Notes: a model not told the origin generated them from the sequence alone. A stretch of DNA of 64,000 nt from Celoporthe dispersa (GCA_016584495.1 WAID01000016.1:186001-250000); one strand, 5' to 3'; counted from the stretch's first letter, positions 11,445 through 23,766 are shown. Numbers and translations: made by a program.

Positions 11445-11851
11445 GATAGGCTCTGATTATTGATCAATCAAGTTTCAAACAATGAAACCCTTGCCTTTTT
11501 GAAGCGTCCTATTAGTGGCAGTTCACCACCGACCGATAAGAAGAGACGGAAATTTAACCCTTCTCGGACGATAATTTCCTGCCAAGGGCCTGTGACAATT
11601 CATGTGCTGTGATAAGACCCCGAAAGGGGCGATGTATCGAGCGAATAGTACATGTATCGTATGACTAGCCATGAAGCATCCTCACTTGTACCTGCCGGTC
11701 TAGCCGTGTTTCAGATACGGTCAAGAGCAGAAGCCTCGAGACTCGATTATAATGTAGATTGGTGGTATTCGTGTTTACTCAATAAAAGAAGCCACCTCAA
11801 AACCCGCGCTTTGACTCTCGAACTTTGGCTTTACTAGCCTCTTTCGGAGCA
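11445..11851. other. intergenic region between convergent genes
   Basis: The SDR gene and the membrane-protein gene end toward each other here. No coding potential is seen. Confidence 0.5.
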
Positions 11852-13494
11852 TTACACCTCGTGGTAAGCTCTGGTAACAACTCCGTGCTCCGTCTCACCA
11901 TTCGAGGCTTGATCATCAGACGACTTCGCGCTGCTGTCGTTGCCCAGCGCAAACGTCACTCCCATTGCCGTTGCGGTCCATTGCGGTGATGCCCCACCCT
12001 CAGGTGCCGCCTCCGTCGTGACGTGGACCTCATTCTTCTGGTAGATCTGCAGAGGGATCCCATAAGATCCGTTGATATGTTCTTGGCTGTCCAGTGAAGT
12101 GAAATCCGGGTCTTTGTTGTTCGGACCTCGTACGCTGTGCGTCTCGTCCCTGACACGGCTGCTGAGGTTCCCGTATACGGATCGGAATCGCGAGGTCCCT
12201 TGACCTATAGTAGTGCGTCGATTCGAGGATTTGCTGTGGAAGGAGCCGAGGTTGAACAAACGTTGCAGCAGCGTCCAGGTTAGGGGCAGATTGGCGACGA
12301 TGATGGCTGTGGCCGCCTCACGGATGTACCAGTAGATCCATTCAGTCCCATATGTCTCGGAGAAACTATAATACTTGTTGAGAATCGCTGACAGGATCTG
12401 GATCTGATGTTAGTATGTGTGCATGCGGATTGTGTTTTCTTTTTAGGTTAGGGGGGGAGGGGGTTAGCAGTCTCCAGGACTGTCGTCTGGCCTTCATACC
12501 GTGAATGCTCCCAGAGTAAAGACACCGATAAGCGTCAGCTTCCTCTTCAACTTCAGCTTAGCCCGTATAAAGATGGGCATCGGCAGAAGGATGATCATGA
12601 TGTCGGACGAGATATTGACGACAGCGTTCGTAATCATGTGGTTGTGTTCCGCTGTGCATTGAACTGCGTATTCTGTCAGTTTCTACACACTGCCGACTTC
12701 AAGATCTAGATGAGAGCAGAAGGACGTACTGCTATCGGTAGGGACCTGCCAGTAATGCCAGAATGGCCGGCACCATACCGCGAAAAAGAGTATCTCCATG
12801 ACGACGAAGCCGATCGCGACGTATCCTGCCACAAGCTTGACGACCAAGTTGTGGTTCAAACTCGTCCTACAAGCAAAGCCAGCGTCAGCAACAACGGTAC
12901 ACATCAACTCAGCATGAGTCTACTCAGGACACCATGATAGCAGTAGAAACGCACGTCAATCGGTGGTACATGACGAGCAGACAAGCCTTGACAGACCAGA
13001 TGGTCAAGATCTGCATCTGCTCGACCACGATGACCATCTTGGAACCAAAGATCCTCGTCTTGACACTCTCCGGGGTGAGGTTGACGGGTTCGGATGGGTC
13101 AATCAGATTGGTTGGCGTGTAGGTTAGAATATGGACGCCAATGGAAAGCACCGTAAAAGCCACCTGTGACGATCCATTTACGTCAGGAAAATCTTCTTTG
13201 GAGCACTCTGAGAGGAAAAGGGAAGCCAAATTACCAAGACAAGCAACATAATGTAGTCATCGGCGCCAAGCTTGCTCAAGGTCCCGTACAGGAGCCTTCG
13301 AGATATCCTGGGAACAGATGTGATGAGTATTAATATTACCAGCCGTTGTGCGATATGTCACCAGAGTGGATCCGAGGTGCTTTGACCAGAATCGAGGGCG
13401 GAGGAAGAAACCTCTCGAAGACTTACAGGCGAGCGCCGACAACAAAGACGGTCAGTCCGTACCACGCCCATAGTTCTGCCACAAGAGCTGACAT
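11852..13494 (-). CDS. PTH11-like/rhodopsin-fold seven-helix integral membrane protein
   Basis: Predicted plasma-membrane protein of about 398 residues from the large fungal family with an extracellular N-terminus and seven helices. Six exons join in phase: 13427-13494, 13235-13307, 12955-13163, 12730-12866, 12500-12663 and 11852-12397. Family marks include LGADDYIMLLVL in helix 2, QILTIWSVKACLLVMYHRLT and the LVVKLVAGYVAIGFVVMEIL helix. Others are CRPFWHYWQVP, CTAEHNHMITNAVVNISSDI and MIILLPMPIFIRAKLKLKRK. The last exon adds YIREAATAIIVANLPLTW and a long, polar, serine-rich cytoplasmic tail. The N-terminus is short, with no CFEM domain. Such proteins are often proposed as receptors or sensors, but no ligand is implied here. 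Confidence 0.88.
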
Positions 13495-14885
13495 GGTAGC
13501 CTCCACGATCTTACCCGTGGCAAGACGACGAGAGTGCTAGGAAGAAGCCTAGTGTTGGCCTGAGGGGAAGTGGCTTATATCCCACGTCCCCCTCTGCTGC
13601 GCGTCTAAGGTCTGATCAGACAGACGTGCGCAGATCGCACAAAGCCTTCTGGGAAAGGTGTCGTCACTCGACCCACAAGCACGTGGTGAAGTTACACAAT
13701 CGCTCGGGCTGCACATAGTGATCCCATTCACCCGGGGACCGGTCGATCAAATAAGGTCTACGGAGCACGTCGCAGTGAGCGTGCATCGCCCGCTTCCCCC
13801 TGATTCTCGATCTCTCGATGGCCTTTCCCTGCCCTGGGTCCCGGTTTGCGGAACCGAACGACAGTCCTTTCCGCAGATTTTTTCTTCTCAGGCGTCCACT
13901 CTTCAGTCTATGAGCCCCCCCTGATCGGGCCGCGTATCAAGAAAGGGCAAAGATTGCGTTGCGGCTAAGGGGATTATTGTGGATGTTCTCTGTGCTAGTG
14001 TTGAACCAAATTCGCGGGTGATGGGGCCGTCATTTATGAGGACACAGCCACCCGCGCCACTCATTGGTTCTCGCTGCCACGGGGTCACCGTCCCTGCTTT
14101 GAGATTTCTTCCGAGAGCTGTAGCTGTGTGGTGCATACTATGGTAGCGCGTGCGCTGTGGTTATCAGGGGCCCTTTCTCTCCCCATGGCAAAAGAGCCTA
14201 TCGTCGTCGTCGTCGGCCGGTCCTGGTGTTCCTGCATATCCGAGCCTAGTGTTCAACTAAAGCACTCTCAGACTTGACTCTTTATGCTCTAGACGGGGTG
14301 ACTTTGGACCCCGCCAAGCAATTTAACACATGATCTGATTTTTGGTACAAAACGTGAATGGGCTTCATCTCACGCGTCTCATACTTCGGCTAGCAACAAA
14401 TGGTAGGCTTAGATCTCGTCCGGGAGCCCCCTTAGCAGACTAGCCCTATCGCTGTTATATTTATGTTCTTGCCGTGCTATTGTCTGCAGGGATACCAGCC
14501 TGGGTAGGTCTCTGGGCCGGTCATGGTTGACAGGAGGGATATCTCTCCCCTATTATGGTAGAACCCTGGAGGTCGGGCCCGAGGGAGAAGATTGTGGACT
14601 GTGAGAGGGAGGTGGTTGCTCCACCGCACCAGCCCTAGCTCTATCGATTTTACCTGCTGTGGTTATGATTGGCGCCAGTTCTTACTCGCGTGCAGCTAAC
14701 GCCTGGCTGCTATCGTGAAGACTGTCAAGAGGTTTCCTCCTTTATACCTGGTCATCACGCTCAGATGTACACCCCGACGACAACACCAGACAGAGAGGAT
14801 TCGTTCGAAGCACGTCCTAATTTGAATGTATGTCACAATCTGTTAACAACCTTCAGCCCCTAGAAGCCTCCATCCGAATCTCGAC
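13495..14885. other. long intergenic region
   Basis: About 1.4 kb without recognisable protein or RNA genes on either strand. It must contain the promoter of the membrane-protein gene on its left side. Confidence 0.5.
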
Positions 14886-15826
14886 TCAATATGCGATCAT
14901 CCGATTGCCGCGGACCAGGTCGTCAATGTTTCGCTGAACAGCATCGAATCTCATGTAGCCACAGGTCTCGCTCTCCAGATGGTTGATGATGCCAGCCAGG
15001 GTCGTGAACTCCTTTCGACACTTGGGGCAATGGTATAGAGCTTGCTGATCTGTGCGGTCATGAGTAAGACTCGGATGTCCTGGTGGCACACTCTCTCCTC
15101 CCCGAACAAGGGCTCGGACGGCATGTACTTACGAACGGGAGAATTTAGGTGTTGATTGAGGCCGGCGCGTGTCTTGAACGTCTTCGGGCAGAGGTAGCAG
15201 GCCCAGGCATAGCCAATCCAGGCTCGGTCGGTTGCCTCGTACTCGTCCGTCCCGTGCCAGCCAATAAGCTTCTTGGAGATGATGCCATCTGGGTCAAGGC
15301 GTCTGACCATCTTGTAGATCGTGTCTCGGTCGAGGTCTGAGGCGTTGGGACAGGCACCGCGCTCGAGGTGGTGACAGAGGCCGGTGGCAGTGGTGAAATG
15401 GGACTTGCAGTAGGGACAGACGATGTTGGAGCCCTGATGTGCGCGAGATCTCAGATGCTCTGTGGGTGCTTGCTGTCAGCAAAGGGCGTTGGCTGGTCAG
15501 TGTTTGGGGGAGGCGATGTAGACGTCCGGGCAATGTTGTTCTCGCTCTGAAAAAGGCGATTGCAGGAAGCACAGTAGTGATGATCGCCAACATGATGAGC
15601 TTTCCAGGGCCTCCTCTGTAGGCCAGGTTTCATCGCAGATGTCACACTCCCACTCGAAGTGGTTCTTGTCGTTCATGTGCTGCCAACGCGCACGCTCGGA
15701 GGCGCAGACTCTGGAGCATCTGTCGCACTCAAATCGGGGTCGACGGTGGCCAGTCGCGTTGCAGTGGTTCTCGCGGGCTCGCCATCCCGCAGGAAAGACC
15801 TTGGCGCAGGTGCCACATTCAAACAT
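14886..15826 (-). CDS. multi-C2H2 zinc-finger protein of a fungal family with unknown role
   Basis: A nucleic-acid-binding type protein with about seven finger-like modules in order. They are MFECGTCAKVFPAGWRARE, FECDRCSRVCASERARWQH, WECDICDETW, HYCASCNRLFQSE, CPYCKSHFTTATGLCHHLE, CYLCPKTFKTRAGLNQHL and YHCPKCRKEFTTLAGIINHL. It ends ETCGYMRFDAVQRNIDDLV, the conserved tail of this family. The ATG at 15826 is preferred because family members start with MFECGTC, although the frame is open upstream to 16003. The final intron has a GTAAGT donor and a CGCACAG acceptor and splices cleanly. Between the third and fourth modules the frame shifts by one base near 15605, and the intron after the fourth module has no clean canonical model. 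The gene may be intact with an indel error, or mildly decayed. Confidence 0.8.
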
Positions 15827-16003
15827 CTTGAGAGAGGGAATAGCGTGTGTAGGTTGCGCTGGGCAGAGATGATCCTGAGGTTGTCTGCAAGTTCCGCGAC
15901 CTGGCAAGGGCAACGCGTAATGCCCTCCCCCAGACTCGGAGCTGTGTAATCGGTAGGGACGACCAGATATTGCACAGACCACCCCTTGGAAGCAGGGGTC
16001 CAA

Positions 16004-16448
16004 CGCATCGTCAGGTACCCTAAAGCGCTGGGACCTTCAGACGGGCGCTCCCTACCCTTAAAGCCCTCTTATTGAAACCCTGACAGGTTGAGTGCTGCAT
16101 AATGAGTGATAAAGCTTATGATTAGATATCGGGTCACGCTGAGCTCTTTTCTTTTCTCCCCTTCTTTTTGTCCTTTCGTCTTCTTTGGTTGTTCTCCCCC
16201 ACCTCATGGGTCTTGTCTCGCGGGTTCGCCGATCGCTATCTTGAAATATCAAAATGAAAGGCCCGACAGTATGGTCTTTCAAGGCCGCTGACAAGTTTCA
16301 GGGAAGAAACCCAAGCGTACAGGGGACCTTATTCCCGCGTGGTACGATTGTAACCCCCGCAAATGTTTCTTAAAATATCTCTTTTCTTTTACCATGTCTG
16401 TGGCACATACATACAGTATTGAGAAATCGCCATTGACTCTCGGGTCCG
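16004..16448. other. intergenic, upstream of the C2H2 gene
   Basis: No gene is seen. It holds the promoter side of the C2H2 gene and the 3' side of the arylsulfotransferase-like gene. Confidence 0.5.
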
Positions 16449-18176
16449 TCACAGCTCGGCAATCTCACTGCCGTACAGTGCGTGCTGCCTGGTGGAGGCA
16501 GATGGATCAACCTTGGCCCCCACCAGATGGGATTCAATCTCTGCCTCGACGGCACTGCTGATCGACAGCACCTTGCCACTCTCGTCCAGACCTTCTGCCA
16601 GGAATCCAGGTCGAGCACCCTCGCAGCGGGCTTTTCCTGTCTGCACCGTCAAGCTCGTCTCAAAGGAGGTCTTCTCTACCTCTCCCAAGCCGAACGTGGC
16701 AGCACCTGCACCATGACCTTTGCTGCACTGATAGGAGAAGCGCCAGGTTTTGACCACGGTATCTCCATTCCAGCTGACATAAAGTACCGTCTCATCATCT
16801 CCCCTCTCAAGCGCAGCAATAGCAGGTGTTTCGCTCGAGTAGCCAGTCCACTCGTATCGGAAGCCACGGTAGCTCTGGACCCCGGGTGCGAGCGAGCCTG
16901 AGTCGAGATATGCGTGGAATATCGGCGTACCATCGCTCCTGTACTCAGTAACGGCACCCTCCTGACCCCAGTTCACAAAGACGTGGCCGTTACTCAGGAC
17001 CTGCACGTTGCCCTGCGACGGAACTGAGAGCATGTCCGGTGGGATGAAGGTCTTGAGCTCCTTTGCGGTATTGTCGGTATGGTTGAGTTGCACGATGCGT
17101 GCACGCGAGTGTGGGTGCAGGCGATCTACACCGCCGGTGCGCTGGCGGTCAGAGCGGGCCGAGTTGTCAAAGAAGGATATGGTCTCGATGGCTCCATCGT
17201 ACGAGTGGTTCAGGAACCTTGCGTCATGCTGGTATCCGAAATCCAGCCCGGGAGGCAGCGTGAAGGTAGACTTCTTGCCGCCCAGCTGCCAAAGGAGCGA
17301 CCCATCTTTGCCGTTAATCTTATACAGGGCGTTGACGTGGCGACCAGAGACAAGGTAGTTGCCGTCCTCATCCTTGTCCACACTGTTAATATGAAAGTAA
17401 TCCCACGCGTCGCTGGCGTTGATACCCGTGAAAGCTCGCCCAGAACGCAGCGGGATCACACTGTCTAGACACAAGAGACGGGGTAGGTTAGTCATTAGCC
17501 ATTGAAAACCTAAACGCACAGCAGAATGATGACAGCAGTCCTCTAACCTACCATGCGGAGATGCCCAGTCCAGCGTGTGGGCTTCAAAGACCAGTTTGCC
17601 CGTCTCGATATCGATTTCTTGAAAAACACCATCGGCGACCCACTGCTCCTCTCCGGTGGCCCCGTACGGCCTCAGATCTATCGCCCTGGGCTGGTAAATC
17701 TCGACAAGTGCCGTCGTCTCGTTCACGATCCTGAACTCGTGGATGGAGACGAGCTTGTGCGTCAGGCTTTGCACCCTTGCCAGCGGCTTGTAATGCTGGT
17801 CTAGCAGGACCGGCGTGCCGTAGCCGTGCCCATGGAAAGGGTCGAGGGAGCCTTCAAAGGCTTGCAGGGCAGGCTGTCCCTTGTATTTTACTGCCTGGAA
17901 ATTGCCCACCCAGCCAGCAAAATACCCTAGGCTTGACCACACAAGATCACCGTCATTTTTGAATATATAAGCCGCGGGCTGCTCCGGACCGGCGCGGACG
18001 CCATCGAAGCCGGGGTAGGGACCAACAAAAATGTATCCTGGTGTAACATCGTCGGCTGCATGAATGGTGATGTTGAGTCTAGGTGGCGCCAGGTCCGGCC
18101 GGGAGCGATACTGCCAGTCTGCACACACACAGGCGATAATGGTTGCGAGGGTTGTAAAACTGTGTGCAAGCCTCAT
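16449..18176 (-). CDS. arylsulfotransferase (ASST)-family secreted protein
   Basis: A beta-propeller protein related to PAPS-independent arylsulfate sulfotransferases, predicted to be secreted from its signal peptide MRLAHSFTTLATIIACVCA. The frame is open across the whole gene, but 17465-17551 has a GTAGGT donor, a TGACTAAC branch site and a TCTAG acceptor. It is a multiple of three, so it is most likely an intron. Removing it joins WASPH to DSVIPLRSGRAFTG and gives about 546 residues. Family features are GYIFVGPYPGF near the N-terminus, SIHEFRIVNETTALVEIYQP, DAWDYFHINSVDKDEDGNYL, VSGRHVNALYKINGKDGSLL and LDFGYQHDARFLNH. Fungal members are common, but their activity is largely unproven. It starts 645 bp from a divergent sulfatase gene. 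Confidence 0.9.
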   Translation of the reverse strand: MRLAHSFTTLATIIACVCADWQYRSRPDLAPPRLNITIHAADDVTPGYIFVGPYPGFDGVRAGPEQPAAYIFKNDGDLVWSSLGYFAGWVGNFQAVKYKGQPALQAFEGSLDPFHGHGYGTPVLLDQHYKPLARVQSLTHKLVSIHEFRIVNETTALVEIYQPRAIDLRPYGATGEEQWVADGVFQEIDIETGKLVFEAHTLDWASPHGRLEDCCHHSAVRLGFQWLMTNLPRLLCLDSVIPLRSGRAFTGINASDAWDYFHINSVDKDEDGNYLVSGRHVNALYKINGKDGSLLWQLGGKKSTFTLPPGLDFGYQHDARFLNHSYDGAIETISFFDNSARSDRQRTGGVDRLHPHSRARIVQLNHTDNTAKELKTFIPPDMLSVPSQGNVQVLSNGHVFVNWGQEGAVTEYRSDGTPIFHAYLDSGSLAPGVQSYRGFRYEWTGYSSETPAIAALERGDDETVLYVSWNGDTVVKTWRFSYQCSKGHGAGAATFGLGEVEKTSFETSLTVQTGKARCEGARPGFLAEGLDESGKVLSISSAVEAEIESHLVGAKVDPSASTRQHALYGSEIAEL

Positions 18177-18820
18177 CTTGGATGGCCATAAGTAGTGATG
18201 ATCAATGATGAAAGGGATTGGAAAGTAGCTTGGACAAATGCCGTGCTCTCAGTCATAGACTAGCAGTCCTTTATCTTTCTACCCGAGGACGTCTTTTACG
18301 GCCTGACATAATAGTTAGTACTCGTTTCCCAGCTCCAAATATCGAGTTGTGTAAACAAGTCCCATTAGCACGTCAGTTTGGTGATCCACCGCAAACCGGA
18401 AGCGGATACGGAAGCGGTTCATGGTTTTCCAGCTACGCAAGCCAGCCAGCCACCCACCACAAGCGGATGTAAGCCAGATCAGCGTCAAGCAGCACACACC
18501 TTTCTCCTTGATTGCTCTATCTTGTTGTCTTTCTTTTGGCTAAATCTCTAGAGGGGACCCACATCATAGAGTAGGAGTAATTATGTCAGAAACCGACCAA
18601 ACAGAATGACCAGTCTAAGCAACTGAGAATGAACGAAATGGTCTATTATTATTATATTATAGCTGGTCTCTTTGCACAAGAAGATGAAGTTATATTGGTT
18701 ACACTCTGCAGCGCCCTAACTACTCTCCCATCCCCTCAGTATTATTTATGACCTCATTCCGCAGCACCACGCCCGCATACTATTTCCGTTCTCGTTGGCC
18801 CTACGAAACAAGGGCAAAAG
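18177..18820. promoter_or_regulatory. shared promoter region between divergent ASST-like and sulfatase genes
   Basis: The two start codons face away from each other across 644 bp, so both promoters lie here and could be co-regulated. No binding site can be named from the sequence alone. Confidence 0.5.
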
Positions 18821-20876
18821 ATGTGGCTCTCAGTGCAAGATATCCTCACAGGAACTTCCATCCTATCGCTCGCTCTGGGAACAGTATTAGCTATCGATAT
18901 TGACCAAAAAGTCTTGTCTTTTGGTCCAAAGCCGTTATCTTCGTCCAAGACGGAGATCGGGTCCGCCAAGCCCAAAAATATTGTCTTCATTCTTACCGAT
19001 GATCAAGATGCGGTACTCGGGTCGACTTCATACATGCTCGGTCTGAAAAGACACATCATTGAGCAGGGTACCTCCTTTGCCAACCATTTCACCACAACAG
19101 CCATCTGCTGTCCATCGCGGGTATCGCTCTGGACCGGTCTACAGCCACACAATACCAATGTCACCGATGTTGACCCTCCGTATGGTAGGTCATGGTAAAT
19201 TCTCCTCGAGAATTCCCGTCTCCCCCCTTCCCCCCCTTTTTCTTCCTCTGCCATTCTGACCCCGAGCCACAGGGGGGTTTCCCAAATTTATTTCTCAAGG
19301 CTTTAACGATGCGTACCTCCCCGTATGGCTGCAGCAGGCTGGCTACGCTACCTACTACACGGGCAAGATGTTTAACTCTCATACCACCTCAAACTATGAC
19401 TCTCCGTTTCTGGCTGGCTGGACTGCGTCAAATTTCTTGCTTGACCCAGGGACATACTCGTACCTGAATCCTATATACCAGAAGAACCACGATGCTCCTG
19501 TCCAGTACCGCAGCCGGCATACATCCGAGCTTATACAGGAGAACGCAGATGCACTCCTGGATGAGGCATTGAACACTGACAAGCCCTTTTTCCTCACGGT
19601 CGCGCCAGTAGCGCCGCACTCAAATATAGACCTTAATACAGGCGGGCCGCCTGTCATGACTGAGCCCATACCGCTGCCTCGTCACCAGCACCTATTCCCT
19701 GAAGCCCAGATCCCGCGCAGAGAAAACTTCAATCCGGACTTGCCGAGTGGGGTGGCATGGGTGGCCTCTCTGGCCCAGATGAATGCATCAGCGGTTGAGT
19801 ATCTGGACCACTATTATCGCCAGAGGTTGAGGGCCCTGCAGGCAGTGGACGAACTCATCGAGAACATTGTGGTGCGGCTCACCGAAGCCGGCGTCCTCGA
19901 TGATACCTATATCATTTACTCATCCGATAATGGGTTCCACATGGGTCAACACAGGCTTCCTCCTGGCAAGGAGTGCGGTTTTGAGGAGGATATACGTGTT
20001 CTCTCTTCATCCGCGGTCCTGACATACCTAGAAACCACACTGAACATGCTGTTACCACCCACATTGACATGGTACCTACTATTTTCGACATTGCCGAGAT
20101 ACCGTTACGGGATGACTTTGATGGAACTCCGCTCCCTATCCCAATGCGACCAGACAGCCATCGTGACAATCCTATTTACCACGAACACGTCGCCGTGGAA
20201 TATTGGGGCACCGCTATTGCCGAAGGGGAGCTCGGCGGCTGGGGTAGGTCTTCTGTTCGCCAAGTCTTTCTGCAGACAGACCGACTGACAAAAGGAACAG
20301 ACGGTCATGGGCAGGTGGTAATGCCCAACAACACATACAAGGCTATACGGATCAAGGCAGATCAATATGATCTGTACTATGCCGTGTGGTGCAGTGGTGA
20401 GCACGAACTATACGATGTCAAGGTAATCATTCATACATTCCCACCCTCGCTCCCCATACCCAAATGCCAAGATATTATACTGTAACCTCCGTGGCGATAG
20501 CTATTCTTACACCATGCAGCGCGACCCCGGGCAGATGCGAAACCTCTACAGAGAGATGGAGTCTCCCATGCGAGCGACAAGACTACCTTTTCCTGGTCTA
20601 CAGCTTGGGCTGGTGGTTGCCCGTCTCGACGCGCTGATGATGGTCATGAAGTCATGCAAGGGAAAGACTTGTATCAGGCCATGGGAAGTCCTCCACCCGG
20701 AAGGCGATGTCGAGACGCTGCGGGACGCTCTGCATCCTCGCTTTGATGATTTTTACGAGCAGCAAGTCAAGGTCTCGTTCAGCCGCTGTGCACCTGGGTA
20801 CCTCCTGGATGCCGAGGGTCCGCAACGGGGTCATAGCTACCTGCGGGATGGGTTGAGCTGGTCGCACTGGACTTGA
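18821..20876 (+). CDS. sulfatase (arylsulfatase family), one-base frame break
   Basis: Hydrolyses sulfate esters. The N-terminal hydrophobic stretch suggests secretion. The metal and formylglycine site is present: KNIVFILTDDQDAVLGS, and AICCPSRVSLWTG with the CxPSR motif whose first cysteine is converted to formylglycine in active enzymes. Other family blocks are YYTGKMFN, PFFLTVAPVAPHSNID and YIIYSSDNGFHMGQHRLPPG. Exons are 18821-19184, 19273-20243, 20301-20422 and 20520-20876, with GTAGGT/GTAATC donors. Within exon 2 the frame shifts by one missing base near 20000: upstream reads EEDIRV and the other frame continues LFIRGPDIPRNHTEH through DMVPTIFDIAEIP. The gene would be intact but for this base. 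The tail ELYDVK joined to RDPGQMRNLY matches the usual sulfatase end. Confidence 0.88.
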
Positions 20877-21045
20877 TCGTATTCGGCCCTCCCGGGCTGT
20901 TTGTTTCCCATATATCTTGATTATGAACTACAAGAACCTGCAACAAACTTTTCGAGACTCTTCGTAGCAGCAGAAGGAACAAAATATAATGTGGAAGGAA
21001 TTTTGGCAAACAGAAGAGAGGGGGGTGGAGAGGTTCATCAACCAA

Positions 21046-22518
21046 TTATAGACTTCCTTCCGTATAGAGGTTGGGCTCTAGAATGCCGAAGGTGTCCCAC
21101 CAGTCTCTGGATTCCGCCAGACTTGCACCAAAAAACTGCTCAGCCGATAGAGAGAAGTCTACAGTCGCAGTTGAGTCGAAAGCTGCGGTCCTATGGTTGG
21201 GCCAGGGTGATCGCTCTCTAGCTGTGTGATGAATATTATTACTACCAGCTATGCCCGCAGGAGTATTCATAGCCGTCTGCGGTGGTGTAGAGTCTATGGC
21301 GGTGATCTCGGGAAGAACGGGGAGATCTTGTCGAGCCGATTGGGTGAGTGGAGGTGGTGCGGCGCGGCTTGGACTGGCTTGGAGTGATGGACCGAATATG
21401 CTGGACCTGTCGCGGTCCTGTGGCCCGCCAGAGACCAGGGCAGAGTTTAGGACATTGAAGAAGCCCGAGATGTCAACTGAAATGCTGTGATCGGGGCCCC
21501 AAAGGTTGGACGCGCATGATGCCGACAGCTGCTCCGCCAGATGCTCGATCTCGGTTGCCTGTCAAGTATTACCACATATTAATATCTCTCTCTCTGTTTC
21601 TCTCTATTTTTCTTTCCTGTTCTGAGAACATATGAGAGAGAAACAAGACCTAAGCCGCTTTGGCTGGACGACGGGAGCTCACCATCTTGTCAAGTGAAGG
21701 CCATTTTCGGCCTAGGTCCCTTATGAACCTGATACACTTGTCGACCTTCTCCTGGCTGCTATTCCGAGACTGACGCTGTTCCCTCGAGCAGTGCTGCTGG
21801 AGCACGATTGTTGCCACTACTGCGGCGCAATACCCGAGCGACGGATCACATACGTGGAACTCGCGCGATTCCAAGAACTCGATAAAGTGTAGGATCCAAG
21901 ACGTGTGGTGGGTGGCGAGGAATACTGTCTGCTGGAGGAATACCTCGGGAATGTCTCTGTACCTCTGGAGCTGCAGAGCGATGAGTAAAGGGTGATTGAG
22001 GATGCAGATGATGGTGTGGTAGAGAAAGCGGCTGAGGATCCAGGGCGCCCAGTAGTCTCTTGACTGTTGAAAGTCGCTAGTCTTGACCGTCGAGAGGCGA
22101 ATACACCTGTATCGGTGCACAGGAGAGAGATGCTGGCCAACATCCATGAGAGCAGCTAGAGTTTTGGTGTACAGAGACTCGGGAGACCAGGGCGAGGACG
22201 GATTGCCTGCTGAAGAGGAAGAGGAAGAACAAGCTGAGCTCCGAATGTATTCCCGGGCTCGCACCCACACTTGGCTCAGCTCGAGAACGACGGAAAGAAT
22301 CCCCTGCTGTCGATCGGTGTTGGAACTAGCTGCCACAATGCCCTCCCTGGCTAACCGCGTGCGAGGGTGGTGATGAGGGACTGTCTGGAAACTGCGGCGT
22401 CGGCATGGCTGGATAATAAGGGCCTACCGAAGTTGGCTCGCCATTCAGGCGCTGTAGGAGAATAATACTCCAGTAGCAACGGCGACGCTCGTCCAGCATC
22501 AGAGTGTCTAGCATCCGG

Positions 22519-22553
<35 letters not shown>

Positions 22554-23766
22554 CGGCTGCTGCTGCTCAAGGTGCAGCCCGGCACAGTTGATGAGCGTCA
22601 TTGCCAAAGAGCTGTGAACTCTGCTCTGGCTGACATGTCCATCTGTCACACCGATTCTATCTGCTCAGCTTCGGACATAGGCAGGCGGGTAGGTGATAGT
22701 CACAGGATACTTCTTTCTAGGGTAGCTGCGTTGTTAAAAAGAAAACAAAAAAAAATAAAAGCACATACCATAGAACTCGACCAACGACAGCAGACAGAGT
22801 ACCTGAATTGTCGACAGCTCTACCCTGTTGTCGGTAATGCTATCCATGGCAAGCCGGTGGGCTGCGTCACGATATCGGCGGCCTGCCTGGGGCTCAATGC
22901 GGTGCGCCTGGGGATCGTCGGAAAAGCGTAAGGCTAGGGCCAAAATGGCGTATAGAACCTCGGGATCTCGTGATGGGAGCGTCTGCAAGAAAGTGCTCCG
23001 CCGAAAAAAGGTTAAAGGCTGGGAATCACAGCAATCGAGGTACGTCTTCCCAAGTGAAGCTATCGCCGCATCGGAGGGAAGCGGCATCACAGCCGTAATA
23101 GCCGGAGGCGAAAGGGCGGTCGAGACGGATGAGGACTGGGATGGTGCATCTCCTGTTGTGGCAGAGCGCGCCTGGGCCAGGGGGTGTTGGTTTGCAGGCC
23201 TGGTGCTGCTCTCCGGGCTGAACGACCCAGAGTCTGAGTCTTGCGCCCTCCCTAGGGGCTGCTGAGGTTGTCTGCCGCTTCTGATCTCCTGGAGCACTCC
23301 GCCTAGGATAGACTCCAGCGCCTCGACCCTTGATTGCTATCATCATCACCGTCAGAATTAACACTGATGATTACGCAGATGCGTTCGGATTCGGAGGTTG
23401 GATTATTTACCCAAGCCCTGTTCCCATCCTCTGGGACTGCCTGTTGCTGGGCGCGTTCGATCAGAGGGGCAGTATGAGTATTGTGAACGCGCCCCTCGTG
23501 TTGGTCGACAAGTGGCTCAGGCCGTTGACGAGCGTAATAGCAGTCCTGCCCAAGCCGCCTGCAGGTGGAGCAGACAGGCTGCTCTCCAGAGCACTTTCCC
23601 TTTTTCCGACTGGCCGATAATCAGCCAGGCCCCAAGCACAGGAGAGACAACGACAGTCTCGCGGCATCAGACACTTCAGAAGGGGGATGTTGACATACCG
23701 GCAAGGTTGGCACGCTTGCCTGGTGCGCTTTGAAGGCCGGTCGGCATTCAAGTAATGAGCATCCAT
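21046..23766 (-). CDS. Zn2Cys6 transcription factor with fungal-specific regulatory domain
   Basis: Nuclear regulator. Exon 1 begins MDAHYLNADRPSKRTRQA. The binuclear cluster is split by an intron and reads CQPCRRKKGKC then SGEQPVCSTCRRLGQDC, matching C-x2-C-x6-C-x6-C-x2-C-x6-C. A second intron (GTAAAT to ATCAAG) leads into VEALESILGGVLQEI. The middle homology region has LGKTYLDCCDSQPLTFFRR, DPEVLYAILALALRFS and RYRDAAHRLAMDSI. It continues after an intron at 22643-22768 with GLHLEQ, a polyglutamine tract, and LDERRRCYWSIILLQRLNGE. Another intron lies at 21559-21682, and the end is TFGILEPNLYTEGSL. Near 22347-22353 the frame changes by one base in a GGGAGGG sequence. The target genes are unknown; the adjacent MFS carrier is a candidate. 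Confidence 0.87.
22521..22569. repeat. CAG/CTG trinucleotide tract coding for polyglutamine
   Basis: Tandem TGTTGC/TGC units on the plus strand encode about fifteen glutamines, interrupted once by proline, in the Zn2Cys6 regulator on the minus strand. Confidence 0.85.

Noticed and set aside
17465..17551. In-frame insertion GRLEDCCHHSAVRLGF... in the ASST-like protein
   Set aside because: It has donor, branch and acceptor sequences of a typical intron and a length divisible by three, so it is intron rather than protein.
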